Origin: Platerodrilus igneus
Lineage: Eukaryota; Arthropoda; Insecta; Coleoptera; Lycidae
Reading direction: 5' to 3'
DNA: 64,000 bases
Assembly (NCBI GenBank): GCA_036346225.1
Contig: JARFIW010001255.1
Coordinates: 496,001 to 560,000 of the forward strand
Both the position numbers and the translations under genes were made by a program. Positions 53,227 to 64,000 of this stretch are shown here, piece by piece (within the stretch, counting starts at the first letter, position 1; each line of letters starts with the position of its first letter). The notes beneath the pieces were generated by a model, which searched no databases, was not told the DNA's origin, and worked only from the letters and a program-made list of their open reading frames with translations.

Positions 53227-54729
53227 TTGCCACAAGTAAATTTAGAACAAGACTTTTCTCTAGAAGAATTTGACAATATTTTAAAGGATGACCCCTTACA
53301 AGAAAATCAGACAGATAACAATACAAGGCAAACCGCGATAGAAGACTCCGTTTTCACAATTCCCATTTCTGACAAACCTCTTAATCAATCTTCCTTTAGA
53401 ATAATCTTCAATTCCGGAGATCAATTTAATACAGTTCATAAAACCCCTCTTTCAAAACATACTTATACAATCACTATACAAGAAGACGAAAATATTACCC
53501 AAACTCTGAAACAAATCATTAGCCCCAAAAATTTATACGGAGTTTATTTCAAAGACTGCGAAACAGAACAAAGATTTATTAGAATATCCCATCAGTTAAC
53601 AACGCAGTTAAAATAATCAAATGTAATATTCTAGCTAAAGATGTAGTAGACTCAAATGAGCAATCGGAAATAATAAATGATTAACCCTCTCGCATTCACA
53701 ATGGCATTACTGAGACTCATAATAAGTTGAAAACTCAATATTATCGGCCTGACATGAAAACGAATATTAACAAAATAATAAATGAATGTGAAACCTGTTT
53801 GATCAATAAGTATGAAATAAATCCTTACAACATTGCACTTTCAGGAACATTTATTGGTAAAAAGACCTTTTGACGTAATCCATATAGACATTTTCAGTTT
53901 TCAGAATCATAAATTTCTCACGATAATAGACTTATTTTCAAAATACACCCAAGCATATTATATTAACAATGCTTTTGGCATAAGTATACTTAATAAATTG
54001 AGACTATGTAACTCACCACGGCTATCCAAAACGAATAGTTTGCGACGATGGTACTGAATTCAAAAACTCCACAGTTCAAGAACATTGCTCAATGTTGAAA
54101 ATTGACTTACACTTTACTACAAATTATAACAGCAATTCTAACTCTCCAATTGAACGAATACATTCGACTCTCCTAGAAAAGTTGCGAATTTTAAAAACAC
54201 AAGATAAAAACGGGACGCCACAAGATTTAATGATAGCAGCCGTTACCACTTATAATCAAGCTATCCATTCGACCTTACATGTGATCTTCCAATGCTCCAC
54301 CTGAAGGTACTACATTGGCCAGGAAGCGAGTTTTTTTTACCTGAAAAATTTGGAATTTTGCCGAACCCTTGCTGTTCCAAGCAAGGTAGGGATCCTTAAC
54401 GTGTGTGACAACTCACACACGGGACCTCCATTTTACCTCTCATCCGAACGAGGGTGTATTTTTGTGAAAAAGGCTCGTCTAAAATTTTTTCAGCGAACCG
54501 TGTCGGGATTCGAACCCAGGACCTTGGGCGTGGTAGACACCCACATACCACTACGCCACGGAGCCTCCTTATTCATTCGACCACAGGCTACACTTCATTT
54601 TCCCTTCTGTACGGACCGTATGACAATTTAAACGCCCATGAGATAGATTTAGATAACACCATTTACGAACACAATAACGAAAAAAGAAAACAAAGAAATT
54701 TTACCACTTTACGAACTAATTTATAATAA
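53227..54729 (+). pseudogene. errantivirus-like integrase, split by a SINE
   Basis: After a Pol linker (53227-53616), the HHCC region (near 53690-53820, 'ECETCLINK') and the core are seen: 'FDVIHIDIFSFQNHKFLTII' (Asp), 'VCDDGTEF'-like residues at about 54035 (Asp) and 'NSNSPIERIHSTLLEKLR' (Glu). The frame is cut at 54274 by a SINE and resumes at about 54583 with 'TGYTSFSLLYGPYDNLN', which continues the same sentence. The C-terminus ends at about 54726. Confidence 0.85.
54266..54582 (-). mobile_element. SINE family 1 inserted in integrase, with target duplication
   Basis: The SINE proper is 54275-54573, minus strand, flanked by CATTCGACC at 54266-54274 and 54574-54582. In its own sense it starts GGAGGCTCCGTGGCGTAGTG (box A), has GGGTTCGAATCCC (box B), and ends near GGAGCATTGGAAGATC. 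About 299 bases: the most complete copy in the window and the reference for the array at 20795-23190. Confidence 0.9.
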
Positions 54730-56500
54730 ACAACTACAAAAAAAGCACAAAAATACTTGAGAAGCGAAATAAAAACATACCCGAATCAGAAGAAATTAAT
54801 GAACATATAATTTATTTTAAGAAACCTAGGATAAGAAAAACTGATCCCTGTTACGATAAAGTAAATATAACCTCTATAAACGAAAACAAAATTGAAGGCA
54901 TTAGGGACAGCACTAATAGACACACAAACATTCATATAAGAAAGGTTAAAAGACTGAAAAAGACGTTTCCCTTGCAGGATCAACTTGATCCCGGACAACC
55001 AGGGACTTCAAGTACAGAAGATCAATACTAATGGGTATTTTTTTGGAAGAACTGGGTCCAACGAATCTACTCAATCATTATCATAAATTTTACTTTTTCT
55101 TCAATATCACCGACATATAATTAGATTTTATGAATTTATTAATCAATACTGCTGTACTAGAGTTAGGATATAAAGATAACTATAATGAATTAGCACTAGA
55201 AAATTTAAGGGATACTAATCCCCAAATCAAAAAACAATTATCAAAGTTACATCACAACAGACCCGAGAGAGGACTAATTAATGGAGCAGGAACAATATTA
55301 AAGTACATTACCGGCAACCTAAACAACAATGATTTGACCGAAATTAATAGGAACATTGCCGCCCTATACAACAACCAACATAAATTACTCAAACAGATGG
55401 ACAAATTCGTATCTCTTGTTAACCACATAACAGACAGGTATGATAGAGATTAAGAAATAATTGATTATAATCTAAATGCAAATTTAAGACTTTTAAAAAA
55501 TATCAGTAACACCTTAGAATACTATGCTCAAATAAAATATAATCACTATATAGGATTAAAAGTACTAAATATCCTCCAGAGTATTGAAAGAACTATTTTA
55601 TTAGCATTTTTGGAATCTGTTAATTTAGAAATCTTTTCCAACAAAGATCTCCTGGAGATCTCGAACCATTTAAGTACAATTTATAAAGTAAATGAATTAA
55701 TTAGATTGGACACTACACATATTTTTAAAGTATTAGAATTCTCAAAATTTAAAATCGTTTCTACATATAGTGCTGTAACATGTATGCTATATATTCCCAT
55801 TCATAAAATTCCTACATACAAATACTCGAAAATTTACCCCATTCCAAACACTCAAGATCAAGTCCTGATACCGTGGTCAACATATTATTTATAAAGTCTT
55901 AAAGAAGAGTTGTGGACGAACAAATAGTGTGTTTCAACAGACCCGAATTGCGGAAATGTTTACTAAGGACAAGTGAAAAGTACGACTTTGCTAAAATTAG
56001 CAACGAATATAAATTGTATACGCAGCCTGTAAATAACCAAATATTACTTTCCTGTAAGTTAAATGTAGACGTTACAGAAGAATGTAATAGAGACATTAAT
56101 CATGTCATAATTAGGGATAGTGTATTGCTAATTTCTGAAAATGACTGTAAAATCATTATTGAAGATGAGGTGTTTGAAACGACCTTTATTAATGTAACTT
56201 TTAGGAATCCTATAGAAATAAGAGATTATAAAGTTAATCATATTGTAGATTTAGAATTAAAGCACTTAGATAATGTTAAGCAACTTAAAAAGAAGCAATC
56301 ATGTTAAAAGAAGGTATGTAGCTAAATCCAGTAATACATTTAACACATTTTTCAATTACCATTATGTGACTAATTTTAATTTGTACCATTGCCATAATAA
56401 GTTATGTATTTAGAAAGCAAATTACAAAATACCGGAAATACAACAAAACAGAAAAACGAAATTCGAAATTGTACTCAATTACGTCGCAAAACGAGGACGT
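54730..56500 (+). pseudogene. errantivirus-like envelope gene (broken)
   Basis: Frames at 55130-55453, 55610-55894 and 55912-56307 carry the envelope. The first has a basic cleavage-like site (R-P-E-R, near 55260-55275) followed by a Gly-rich hydrophobic stretch, as in baculovirus F-type/errantivirus Env proteins, and then heptad-rich sequence. Stops and shifts occur near 55453, 55605, 55894 and 56305. A membrane-spanning segment with a Lys/Arg-rich tail can be read in a third frame at about 56350-56500, ending just before the purine tract. By family it is a class I-like fusion glycoprotein; this copy is not functional. Confidence 0.75.
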
Positions 56501-56509
56501 TTTATCCTA

Positions 56510-56790
56510 AGAAAGGAGGAATTATATCCGCATACCATACTATTACTAAAAATATAATGACGCTTTGGAATTTACACTTTTATGCATGTACTTTTCCATT
56601 TATGACTAATATCGGTCGGGAGTGAAAGGTCGCGTTCTCATCTAAGTCTATATAAGCAATTGCAGCAATGAAAACTAAACTCAGTAATCATTTAGGCTTT
56701 ATAGCTTGTGAAAACTAGTTCATCCCATTTTATTGTTAAATAAAAATTTTTTAAAAATTTTATTAAGTCTAAGAAATTTAATTATATGCA
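56510..56790 (+). repeat. polypurine tract and 3' LTR of the errantivirus-like element
   Basis: AAGAAAGGAGGA (about 56510-56521) is followed by a short LTR with TATA-like 'ctatataagc' at about 56649 and 'aaataaaaat' polyadenylation-like signals near 56740. The exact LTR end cannot be fixed because the other LTR is not in view; 'AATTATAT' near 56519 and near 56777 may mark the ends. Confidence 0.5.
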
Positions 56791-57475
56791 TAATATTCCA
56801 ACTGTAATCATCTGTCAGTCCGGCTGGAGAGATTGGTTAACGCGTAGTCGATCAAAGCCGAATGTTACAAGTTCCAATCCTGATTAGGACTCTGCTTTGT
56901 ATTTTTCATCTTTCAAAAGTAGCTCGATTTCATATGATCACTTACGTATTGCGTTAAAGTCTAGGCTATTGATTCATCTTATTAACTAATATAACATTAA
57001 AAATCGACTTGCTTTGTGTAATTATTAATCTTTCTAATTAATAGTTGACTTATAGCCGTGATTTTGAGCGTCACTTTATGTCTATATCTGACACAAGTAA
57101 AAAAAACTGACACTGTCAGATATGATTGACAGATACTTCAAGCGTAATTGAAAGTTGACTTGATGTATGGTCGCATAGCTGATTTAGATTTATATATCTT
57201 ACTAATTGTAATCACCCGTCCAGTTGCCGCAATTGGTTAACGCATTAGCTATCAAAGCAGAAGGTTACAGTTTTGATACCTGTTTGAAACCTTATATTGT
57301 TAATCTTTCTATTACTAGCCAGATTTGTGAGGTTACAAGTTCGTACCCTGTACGGGATTCTACATTTTCCATTTTTGAATTACTAGCTCGATTTGAAATG
57401 ACATTTAAGTTTTACATGAAAGTCTAAGTTATTATTTAATTTTATTAACTATTATAACCTTAAAAATCTTTTGTG
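56791..57475 (+). repeat. two tandem copies of SINE family 2
   Basis: Copies at about 56791-57190 and about 57195-57475 align: tRNA-like heads ('gagattggttaacgcgtagt' and 'gcaattggttaacgcattag', each followed by 'atcaaagcMgaaNgttaca') and similar 3' ends ('aaagtctaRgctattNatt', 'ttattaactaNtataaccttaaaaatc'). The heads look like tRNA-derived pol III promoters, but the cloverleaf is damaged. The 67-codon frame 57224-57427 is chance. Confidence 0.6.
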
Positions 57476-57479
57476 AAAC

Positions 57480-60061
57480 TGTTACGTTAATTAGCGACTG
57501 CCACGTTGGGCGCCAAAAATCTATGCGACGTTATTATCGGGGCAGCCACGTTGGTTCGTCAAATTTATGCTACGTTGGCTCGTGGCCGTACGTAACACAA
57601 AGAAAAATAAAGAAAGGACCGGGGTCAATCGGAGAGTAGGGGGGGTTGTAGAAAACAGACTAACATATAAGGTACGCGGCTGTAAGGAATTAGTAACAGT
57701 ACCTGCAATAGAAAAATTAGAATAGTAAACCTGGAAAAAAAACAAATTAGTCCTGCAAACCTGAAACAAAGAAAAAGCATAGCATACGGATCAAGTATAA
57801 ATTGTTCAGTACTTTGTAGAATAAAAAAAAACTGTTGGGATAATCTATATAATATAACAACGTTAAAAGCAATATAACAAATTTTTAGTACAAAGTGAGG
57901 TAATATTGGGGAGTAGCAGAAACGTTTCCTCACACACCATTTAGACATAAAGCAGACAAAATTTTAACAAAATATAAATAGGTAAACACAATTAATATGA
58001 GTAGTCCAGTAGTATTGATTTTTCTCTTTTTTTTTCTTTTATTTAAAATAGCATGCAAGTCTATGGTAAAAGGTATCAGAACGCCAAAGGTATGGCAAAG
58101 CAACGGACAGGTATTTAAAGTAAAAACAAGTAGGAAATAGTTCAACTTACAAACAGTCCTTCAGCAACGCTTCCTCGCAATTGAATGTGGGATTCCCGAT
58201 GTCCTGCACTAACGAAGCACTGTACCCTTGACTGTGAGGGTGTGGATGGAATTTCTCACACTTTACACTAATCACGCCTACGTATTTCACTGGTGTTGGC
58301 AGCAGACATTATCATGCTGGTGGAACTACGTAACATCGATAAATCTCTTGTTAATTCTATTTCCTGAGACAATAATTTTGAAAGATTTTGTAACACAAAT
58401 TGTAAAGAAAAATAGTAATAAAAATTTAGAGTCACGGGCTTTCAAGGCACGACGTAATGCATTAAACTAACAGTAACGTGAAGCGTTTTATTTGCTACCT
58501 ATGGTAACAAAGGAAAAGCTAATGCTTTTGCATAACCAAATTCGCGCATACAAAGCTCTATTTTAGATTCGTTGGGGTTAGAAAATTCAGGAACTACAGT
58601 ACCAACTGTCTTTAAAAGTGAATGAGATACCTGTCCATAAGAAGCAACCTTTTTTTTTTCTACTAAACCTGCTACAACTGTATCACCATTTTTAGAAACA
58701 CTCAAGTTTTAAAACTGTGTTGGAATAAACCAAAGTATGCACTACTCTGATAAGAAAAGGAGGCCACGAAAACTAGATCGCACACAGTTCAAATATAGCA
58801 AGACAAATCCACAAAAAAACACAATTAGTAAAGCGACGGTATCACTAAGTCATCTTCCGTAAAAACAACCACGTGCGGTCGGGTTTTCCAAGTTCTACGA
58901 CTTTTATTTCTAACAGAAAAGCAACAAAAACAATTTGTCGTGCAACGCGTAATCACTAAGTCAATGTTCCGTAAACCTTTTATTTTACAAGAAAAACAAC
59001 TAAAGACACAATCAGCAAAGCAACGCGTATCACTCAAAGTACTTAATATACCGGAACCAAGAACAAAAACCGACTACGCATTTGTTCATAACAACTCGTT
59101 GTTATTACCACCGCACTTCTTGTCAATCCAACACGTTACATCTAAAAGCATACCTCCTTCAAAGGTAATCAGAACTACACTTCTTATCTGTTTATATTTA
59201 GACTCGTATATCCACATAAGGAACAACATTTATACGAATAGCAATTTATCATTAATTCCAAGCGGTTTGTAATTTTCACTAAGTTGGAAATTCATTCATT
59301 GCAATGTATTTATTAATGAAAACCAATCTTCAATTAAACCATCTTTTAAAAGTAATACCCGCGAGTTAAATTGCATACAATATAGAACTAGTAGTTGCAG
59401 AAATGTAATTACGAATTGGGAAAAAGGCGTAAAAAGGTTAAGCTGTAAAAATGCCCGTTACAGATTCCCCCCTAGCAAAATAAAGACGTCGGGGTGAAAA
59501 AAAAACGACAGACACGGAACCAAACAAAAAAAAATTATTTTTATCCGGTTAGAAGGACCAAAACCAGTATAAGAAGAGGAACATTTTTCTAAAAGAAGAC
59601 AAAGTCATCTATCGCAACCAACCACGACAGAACAGGTAAAGAAAGCATCAAGTAAACACCCAATGAGGATTAAAGGTCTTAGCTACTGTCAAAATCGTCA
59701 AAAAACGGATGTCTCCAAAAGGGACATTTCTGTTCTCCACCTCAAAGAAAAGTTTTGGCTTCCCGCGGAGAAACCAAGAGAAAAGAAAAAAAAACGAGGA
59801 AGAAAACTTGTAGCAAAACTGTCACCCTCAAGTGTGCAGCAAAGAAAGAACCAAGACAAAGTAAAGGACAAAGGCAAGCTAGTACACCATCTAGAATACT
59901 TCCAACTGAGGTAAGACAGATTCGTATGAAACGATTACTCAAGCAGAGTATGGCTAACAGACCTACAGAAGCGACCAAGTCGAAATTCCTAAAGGAAAAG
60001 AAAATAGATCTGAAGCCTACCTCAAGGAATGGATGTAGAAAACGACTATAATAGTCAAATA
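57480..60061 (-). repeat. left copy (3' LTR) of element E, at least 2.58 kb
   Basis: Matches 61389-64000. It lacks about 31 bases present in the right copy near 63200 and has scattered substitutions and indels. The upper end cannot be set because the partner leaves the window. Confidence 0.7.
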
Positions 60062-61363
60062 GTGGACGAATGGTAGAACTAGCCAGAAGAAAAAGTCACG
60101 GGATGGGTTAGCTACAAAAATATGAATAGGAATACGAAAAAAAACGATACCAATCCAATCAGAACCAACACACAAAAAAAAATTCCGGCTCAAAGGACCA
60201 AAATGTCGAACAAAACTAAGAGTAAAGAAATCCACAGGGAAAGATAGGTAAGTAGTAGCAATCGAAGAGGACCATGATGTAAAGGCATAAACGCTGCCAA
60301 TTAATTCGTCAAAGGACGGATGTCTCTTTAGAAAAGAAACAGCACAGTTTCCAACCTCAAGAAATTGATTTCGCGCGCGCAGAAACCAAAAGAAAAGAAA
60401 AGTAGCGAGGAAGGAAACCCACCGCAATAGCCAACATAAGAGACAAGTGTCAAGTCTCAAGTAAGCTAGGGAACGACAAACGGAAAACTGGAAAAAGTAA
60501 CGAAAGGCTTCAACTGTGGTATCAAGAGAAAAAAAAAGTCGTATAATACAACCAGATAAGAAAAGTAATCTGCTAATAGACCCAAAAGTCGACTAAGTCG
60601 TGTTTCCTAAAGGACAGAAAGTAGGCCTAAGAGCAACTACCACAGGAGCAGATACAACGAGTGATCAAAGTCAGTACATCAACTAACCGCAAAGAAAACC
60701 AGTCAGGAAAAAAAAATGGACAGTAATGTGGAATGAAAGAAAACCCGGAAAGAGTAGAAGAAAAAAAAAGTCATCACACAATACTACGAAATATGTCAAA
60801 TATCACAGATAAAGCTAATGAGTTGAAGGAATCGTATAACGTAGGGGGACGAGTGGATTACGGACGAAATTTGCGGCGCTTGCGTCGCCAAAAGGACAAC
60901 AGATCTAGATCGGGGACATTAGGATTATATTTAAGTGAGGTAGCGAAAGTGACGTGAAGAAAAGAAGAAAAAAAGGTGGTGTAAAGAAAACTTGGGCGCC
61001 AGTGTTTTCCAGAACCAAATTACCAGCGAAAACACAACTCTGATAATTCACACAAAAAAAATTAGAATCAAGGAATTTCTATATAGCGAAGGAAGAAAAA
61101 AAATCAAGACTACACCACAACAAAAATTAGAGCCAGCCAATATAGGCAGAAAAGAAAGTCGAACCGATACACCAGAAAAAATTAATGCCAAAAAATCAAG
61201 GTCATAAAAAAATTTAAAAAAAGTCAAGAGCAAACCAAAAATCGAGAGCAAATCAAAAAAAATCGAGAGCAAATCAAAAAAATCTAGCCCCCCAAAAAAA
61301 AATCGTGCCGATCAAAAAAAATCGAGCCAATTAAAAAAAATCGAGCCAATAAAAAAAAGTAGA
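60062..61363 (-). other. internal region of element E, non-coding
   Basis: Extremely A-rich on the plus strand, with 'aatcgagagcaaatcaaaa' and 'aaaaaaatcgagccaat' repeats at about 61220-61350. The segment about 60165-60700 is a diverged copy of about 59515-60060 ('acggatgtctc', 'gaaaccaaNagaaaagaaaa'). Frames 60733-60957, 60992-61207 and minus 61048-61272 show no motif. No gag or pol is present. Confidence 0.5.
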
Positions 61364-61381
61364 GCCCCACGTTGGGCGCCA
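61364..61381 (-). promoter_or_regulatory. primer-binding site of element E
   Basis: Minus sense TGGCGCCCAACGTGGGGC, 18 bases, ending in the CCA complement and placed seven bases from the LTR end at 61389. It predicts a tRNA primer whose 3' end reads CACGTTGGGCGCCA; I do not assign the amino acid. Confidence 0.65.
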
Positions 61382-61498
61382 AAATTTCTGTTACGTTAAT
61401 TAGCGGCTTCCACGTTGGGCGCCAAAACTCTGTGCGACGTTATTATCGGGGCAGCCACGTTGGTTCGTCAAATTTATGCTACGTTGGCTCGTGGCCGT
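61382..61498 (-). promoter_or_regulatory. tandem primer-site copies inside the LTR of E
   Basis: In minus sense TGGCGCCCAACGTGG recurs at 61410-61424, TGACGAACCAACGTGG at 61455-61470 and a weaker CCACGAGCCAACGTAGC at 61482-61498. Spacing from the true primer site is 43 and then 46 bases. The left LTR has the same series (first copy 57501-57515). Confidence 0.65.
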
Positions 61499-64000
61499 AC
61501 GTAACACAAAGAAAAATAAAGAAAGGACCGGGCTCAATCGAAGAGTAGGGGGGGTTGTAGAAAGCAGACCAACATATAAGGTACGCGGCTGTAAGGAATT
61601 AGTAACAGTACCTGCAATAGAAAAATTAGAATAGTAAACCTGAAAAAAAAACAAATTAGTCCTGCAAACCTGAAACAAAGAAAAAGCATAGCATACGGAT
61701 CAAGTATAAATTGTTCAGTACTTTGTAGAATAAAAAAAACTGTTGGGATAATCTATATAATATAACAACGTTAAAAGCAATATAACAAATCTTTAGTACA
61801 AAGTGAGGTAATATTGGGGAGTAGCAGAAACGTTTCCTCACACACCAATTAGACATAAAGCAGACAAAATTTTAACAAAATATAAATAGGTAAACACAAT
61901 TAATATGAGTAGTCCAGTAGTATTGATTTTTCTTTTTTTTTTCTTTTATTTAAAATAGCATGCAAGTCTATGGTAAAAGGTATCAGAACGCCAAAGGTAT
62001 GGCAAGGCAACGGACAGGTATTTAAAGTAAAAACAAGTAGGAAATAGTTCAACTTACAAACAGTCCTTCAGCAACGCTTCCTCGCAATTGAATGTGGGAT
62101 TCCTGATGTCCTGCACTAACGAAGCACTGTACCCTTGACTGTGAGGGTGTGGATGGAATTTCTCACACTTTACACTAATCACGCCTACGTATTTCACTGG
62201 TGTTAGCAGCAGACATTATCATGCTGGTGGAACTACGTAACATCGATAAATCTCTTGTTAATTCTATTTCCTGAGACAATAATTTTGAAAGATTTTGTAA
62301 CACAAATTGTAAAGAAAAATAGTAATAAAAATTTAGAGTCACGGGCTTTCAAGGCACGACGTAATGCATTAAACTAACAGTAACGTGAAGCGTTTTATTT
62401 GCTACCTATGGTAACAAAGGAAAAACTAATGCTTTTGCATAACCAAATTCGCGCAAACAAAGCTCTATTTTAGATTCGTTGGGGTTAGAAAATTCAGGAA
62501 CTACAGTACCAACTGTCTTTAAAAGTGAATGAGATACCTGTTCATAAGAAGCAACCTCTTTTTTTTTCTACTAAACCTGCTATAACTGTATCACCATTTT
62601 TAGAAACACTCAAGTTTTAAAACTGTGTTTGAATAAACCAAAGTATGCACTACTCTGATAAGAAAAGGAGGTCACGAAAACTAGATCGCACACAGTTCAA
62701 ATATAGCAAGACAAATCCACAAAAAAACACAATTAGTAAAGCGACGGTATCACTAAGTCGATCTTCCGTAAAAACAACCACGTGCGGTCGGGTTTTCCAA
62801 GTTCTACGACTTTTATTTCTAACAGAAAAGCAACAAAAACAATTTGTCGTGCAACGCGTAATCACTAAGTCAATGTTCCGTAAACCTTTTATTTTACAAG
62901 AAAAACAACTAAAGACACAATCAGCAAAGCAACGCGTATCACTCAAAGTACTTAATATACCGGAACCAAGAACAAAAACCGACTACGCATTTGTTCATAA
63001 CAACTCGTTGTTATTACCACCGCACTTCTTGTCAATCCAACACGTTACATCTAAAAGCATACCTCCTTCAAAGGTAATCAGAACTACACTTCTTATCTGT
63101 TTATATTTAGACTCGTATATCCACATAAGGAACAACATTTATACGAATAGCAATTTATCATTAATTCCAAGCGGTTTGTAATTTTCACTAAGTTGGAAAA
63201 CAATTTACGAATAATTCTATTTAAAATTCATTCATTGCAATGTATTAATTAATGAAAACCAATCTTCAATTAAACCATCTTTTAAAAGTAATACCCGCGA
63301 GTTAAATTGCATACAATATAGAACTAGTAGTTGCAGAAACGTAATTACGAATTGGGAAAAAGGCGTAAAAAGGTTAAGCTGTAAAAATGCCCGTTACAGA
63401 TTTCCCCCTAGCAAAATAAAGACATCGGGGTGAAAAAAAAACGACAGACACGGAACCAAACAAAAAAAAATTATTTTTATCCGGTTAGAAGGACCAAAAC
63501 CAGTATAAGAAGAGGAACATTTTTCTAAAAGAAGACAAAGTCATCTATCGCAACCAACCACGACAGAACAGGTAAAGAAAGCATCAAGTAAACACCCAAT
63601 GAGGATTAAAGGTCTTAGCTACTGTCAAAATCGTCAAAAAACGGATGTCTCCAAAAGGGACATTTCTGTTCTCCACCTCAAAGAAAAGTTTTGGCTTCCC
63701 GCGGAGAAACCAAGAGAAAAGAAAAAAAACGAGGAAGAAAACTTGTAGCAAAACTGTCACCCTCAAGTGTGCAGCAAAGAAAGAACCAAGACAAAGTAAA
63801 GGACAAAGGCAAGCTAGTACACCATCTAGAATACTTCCAACTGAAGTAACACAGATTCGTATGAAACGATTACTCAAGCAGAGTATGGCTAACAGACCTA
63901 CAGAAGCGACCAAGTCAAAATTCCTAAAAGAAAAGAAAATAGATCTGAAGCCTACCTCAAGGAATGGATGTAGAAAGCGACTATAATAGTTAAATAGTGT
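61389..64000 (-). repeat. right copy (5' LTR) of element E, cut by window end
   Basis: 2612 bases visible. Contains a 178-codon plus-strand frame (62645-63181), antisense to the element, that is interrupted by one base in the left copy near 58848; within it a unit of about 110 bases repeats ('cactaagtcNatNttccgtaaa' twice). No known domain is seen in that frame. Confidence 0.65.

Larger units (their letters stand above)
49620..56790 (+). mobile_element. errantivirus-like Gypsy element with gag, pol and env
   Basis: Gag, protease, RT, RNase H, integrase and an envelope gene follow on the plus strand, the order of insect errantiviruses. A purine tract AAGAAAGGAGG at about 56510-56520 marks the start of the 3' LTR. 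No matching 5' LTR is found in the window. The copy carries many stops and shifts, a 63-base duplication in RNase H and a SINE in integrase, so it is a dead endogenous copy. Confidence 0.85.
57480..64000 (-). mobile_element. large non-coding LTR element E (minus sense)
   Basis: A sequence that starts (plus strand) TGTTACGTTAATTAGCG at 57480 is repeated from 61389 at an offset of 3909 bases, and the match lasts to the window end (60062 against 64000). Left of 61389 stands GCCCCACGTTGGGCGCCA, which in minus sense is a perfect primer site TGGCGCCCAACGTGGGGC seven bases after the LTR end. No such motif stands left of 57480, so the repeats behave as LTRs, not as a simple tandem. LTRs exceed 2.6 kb; the internal region is at most 1.3 kb and non-coding. 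Confidence 0.65.

Noticed and set aside
57480..64000. Simple segmental tandem duplication
   Set aside because: The left copy is not preceded by the primer-site motif that precedes the right copy, and both start with TGTTACG. LTRs fit better, though the window end leaves some doubt.

Overview
The window is AT-rich, intron-poor in appearance and almost completely built of transposable elements. Nothing bacterial is present. Families seen: non-LTR retrotransposon of the endonuclease/RT (RTE-like) type, BEL/Pao gag, several Ty3/Gypsy-like LTR elements, an errantivirus-like element with an envelope gene, a hAT transposon, Tc1/mariner-type transposons, a foldback MITE, two tRNA-derived SINE families and many (TA)n arrays. 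This mixture points to an insect (or close arthropod) genome, in a gene-poor, repeat-rich part. No ordinary host gene could be identified with certainty; one minus-strand open frame (31633-32427) is the best candidate.

Layout. 1-2768: RTE-like fragment (minus) with a duplicated 3' end. 2812-3730: LTR-like fragment 'G'. 3770-10973: Gypsy-like element 'A' (plus) with 1.7 kb LTRs. 11310-12236: second RTE-like fragment (plus, endonuclease half). 12237-12880: BEL/Pao gag remnant, then a hairpin minisatellite. 13266-13968: protease fragment 'C'. 14005-18370: Gypsy-like element 'B' (minus). 18398-19307: non-autonomous mariner-type element with long inverted repeats. 20098-23190: SINE family 1 copies, partly in tandem. 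24267-27569: hAT transposon with a perfect 8-bp target duplication. 28144-30603: mariner-type element with about 530-bp inverted repeats. 31633-32427: unknown minus-strand open frame. 32735-33110: fragment of another mariner. 34524-46729: Gypsy-like element 'D' (plus, 2.1 kb LTRs), carrying a younger nested Gypsy element 'F' at 39509-44519. 46763-47423: foldback MITE. 49620-56790: errantivirus-like element with gag, pol, env and a 3' LTR, broken by a SINE. 56790-57475: two copies of SINE family 2. 57480-64000: element 'E' (read on the minus strand), a large non-coding LTR element whose right LTR runs off the window.

The most interesting theme is a group of LTR elements (A, B, C, D, G, with E as a relative by its primer-binding site). 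They sit inside (TA)n microsatellites; they carry very long LTRs whose 3' ends hold tandem copies of a primer-binding-site-like motif; A, B and D share a gag-protease frameshift signal (GGATTTT directly followed by a stop codon); and A, B and D all stop within or just after the reverse transcriptase core and then run into a purine-rich tract, with no room for RNase H or integrase. They therefore look like a family of non-autonomous elements mobilised in trans.

Many frames are broken by single-base indels. The two LTRs of D differ mostly in homopolymer lengths, and F has almost identical LTRs but about ten frame breaks, so part of the damage may be assembly error from long reads rather than biology.
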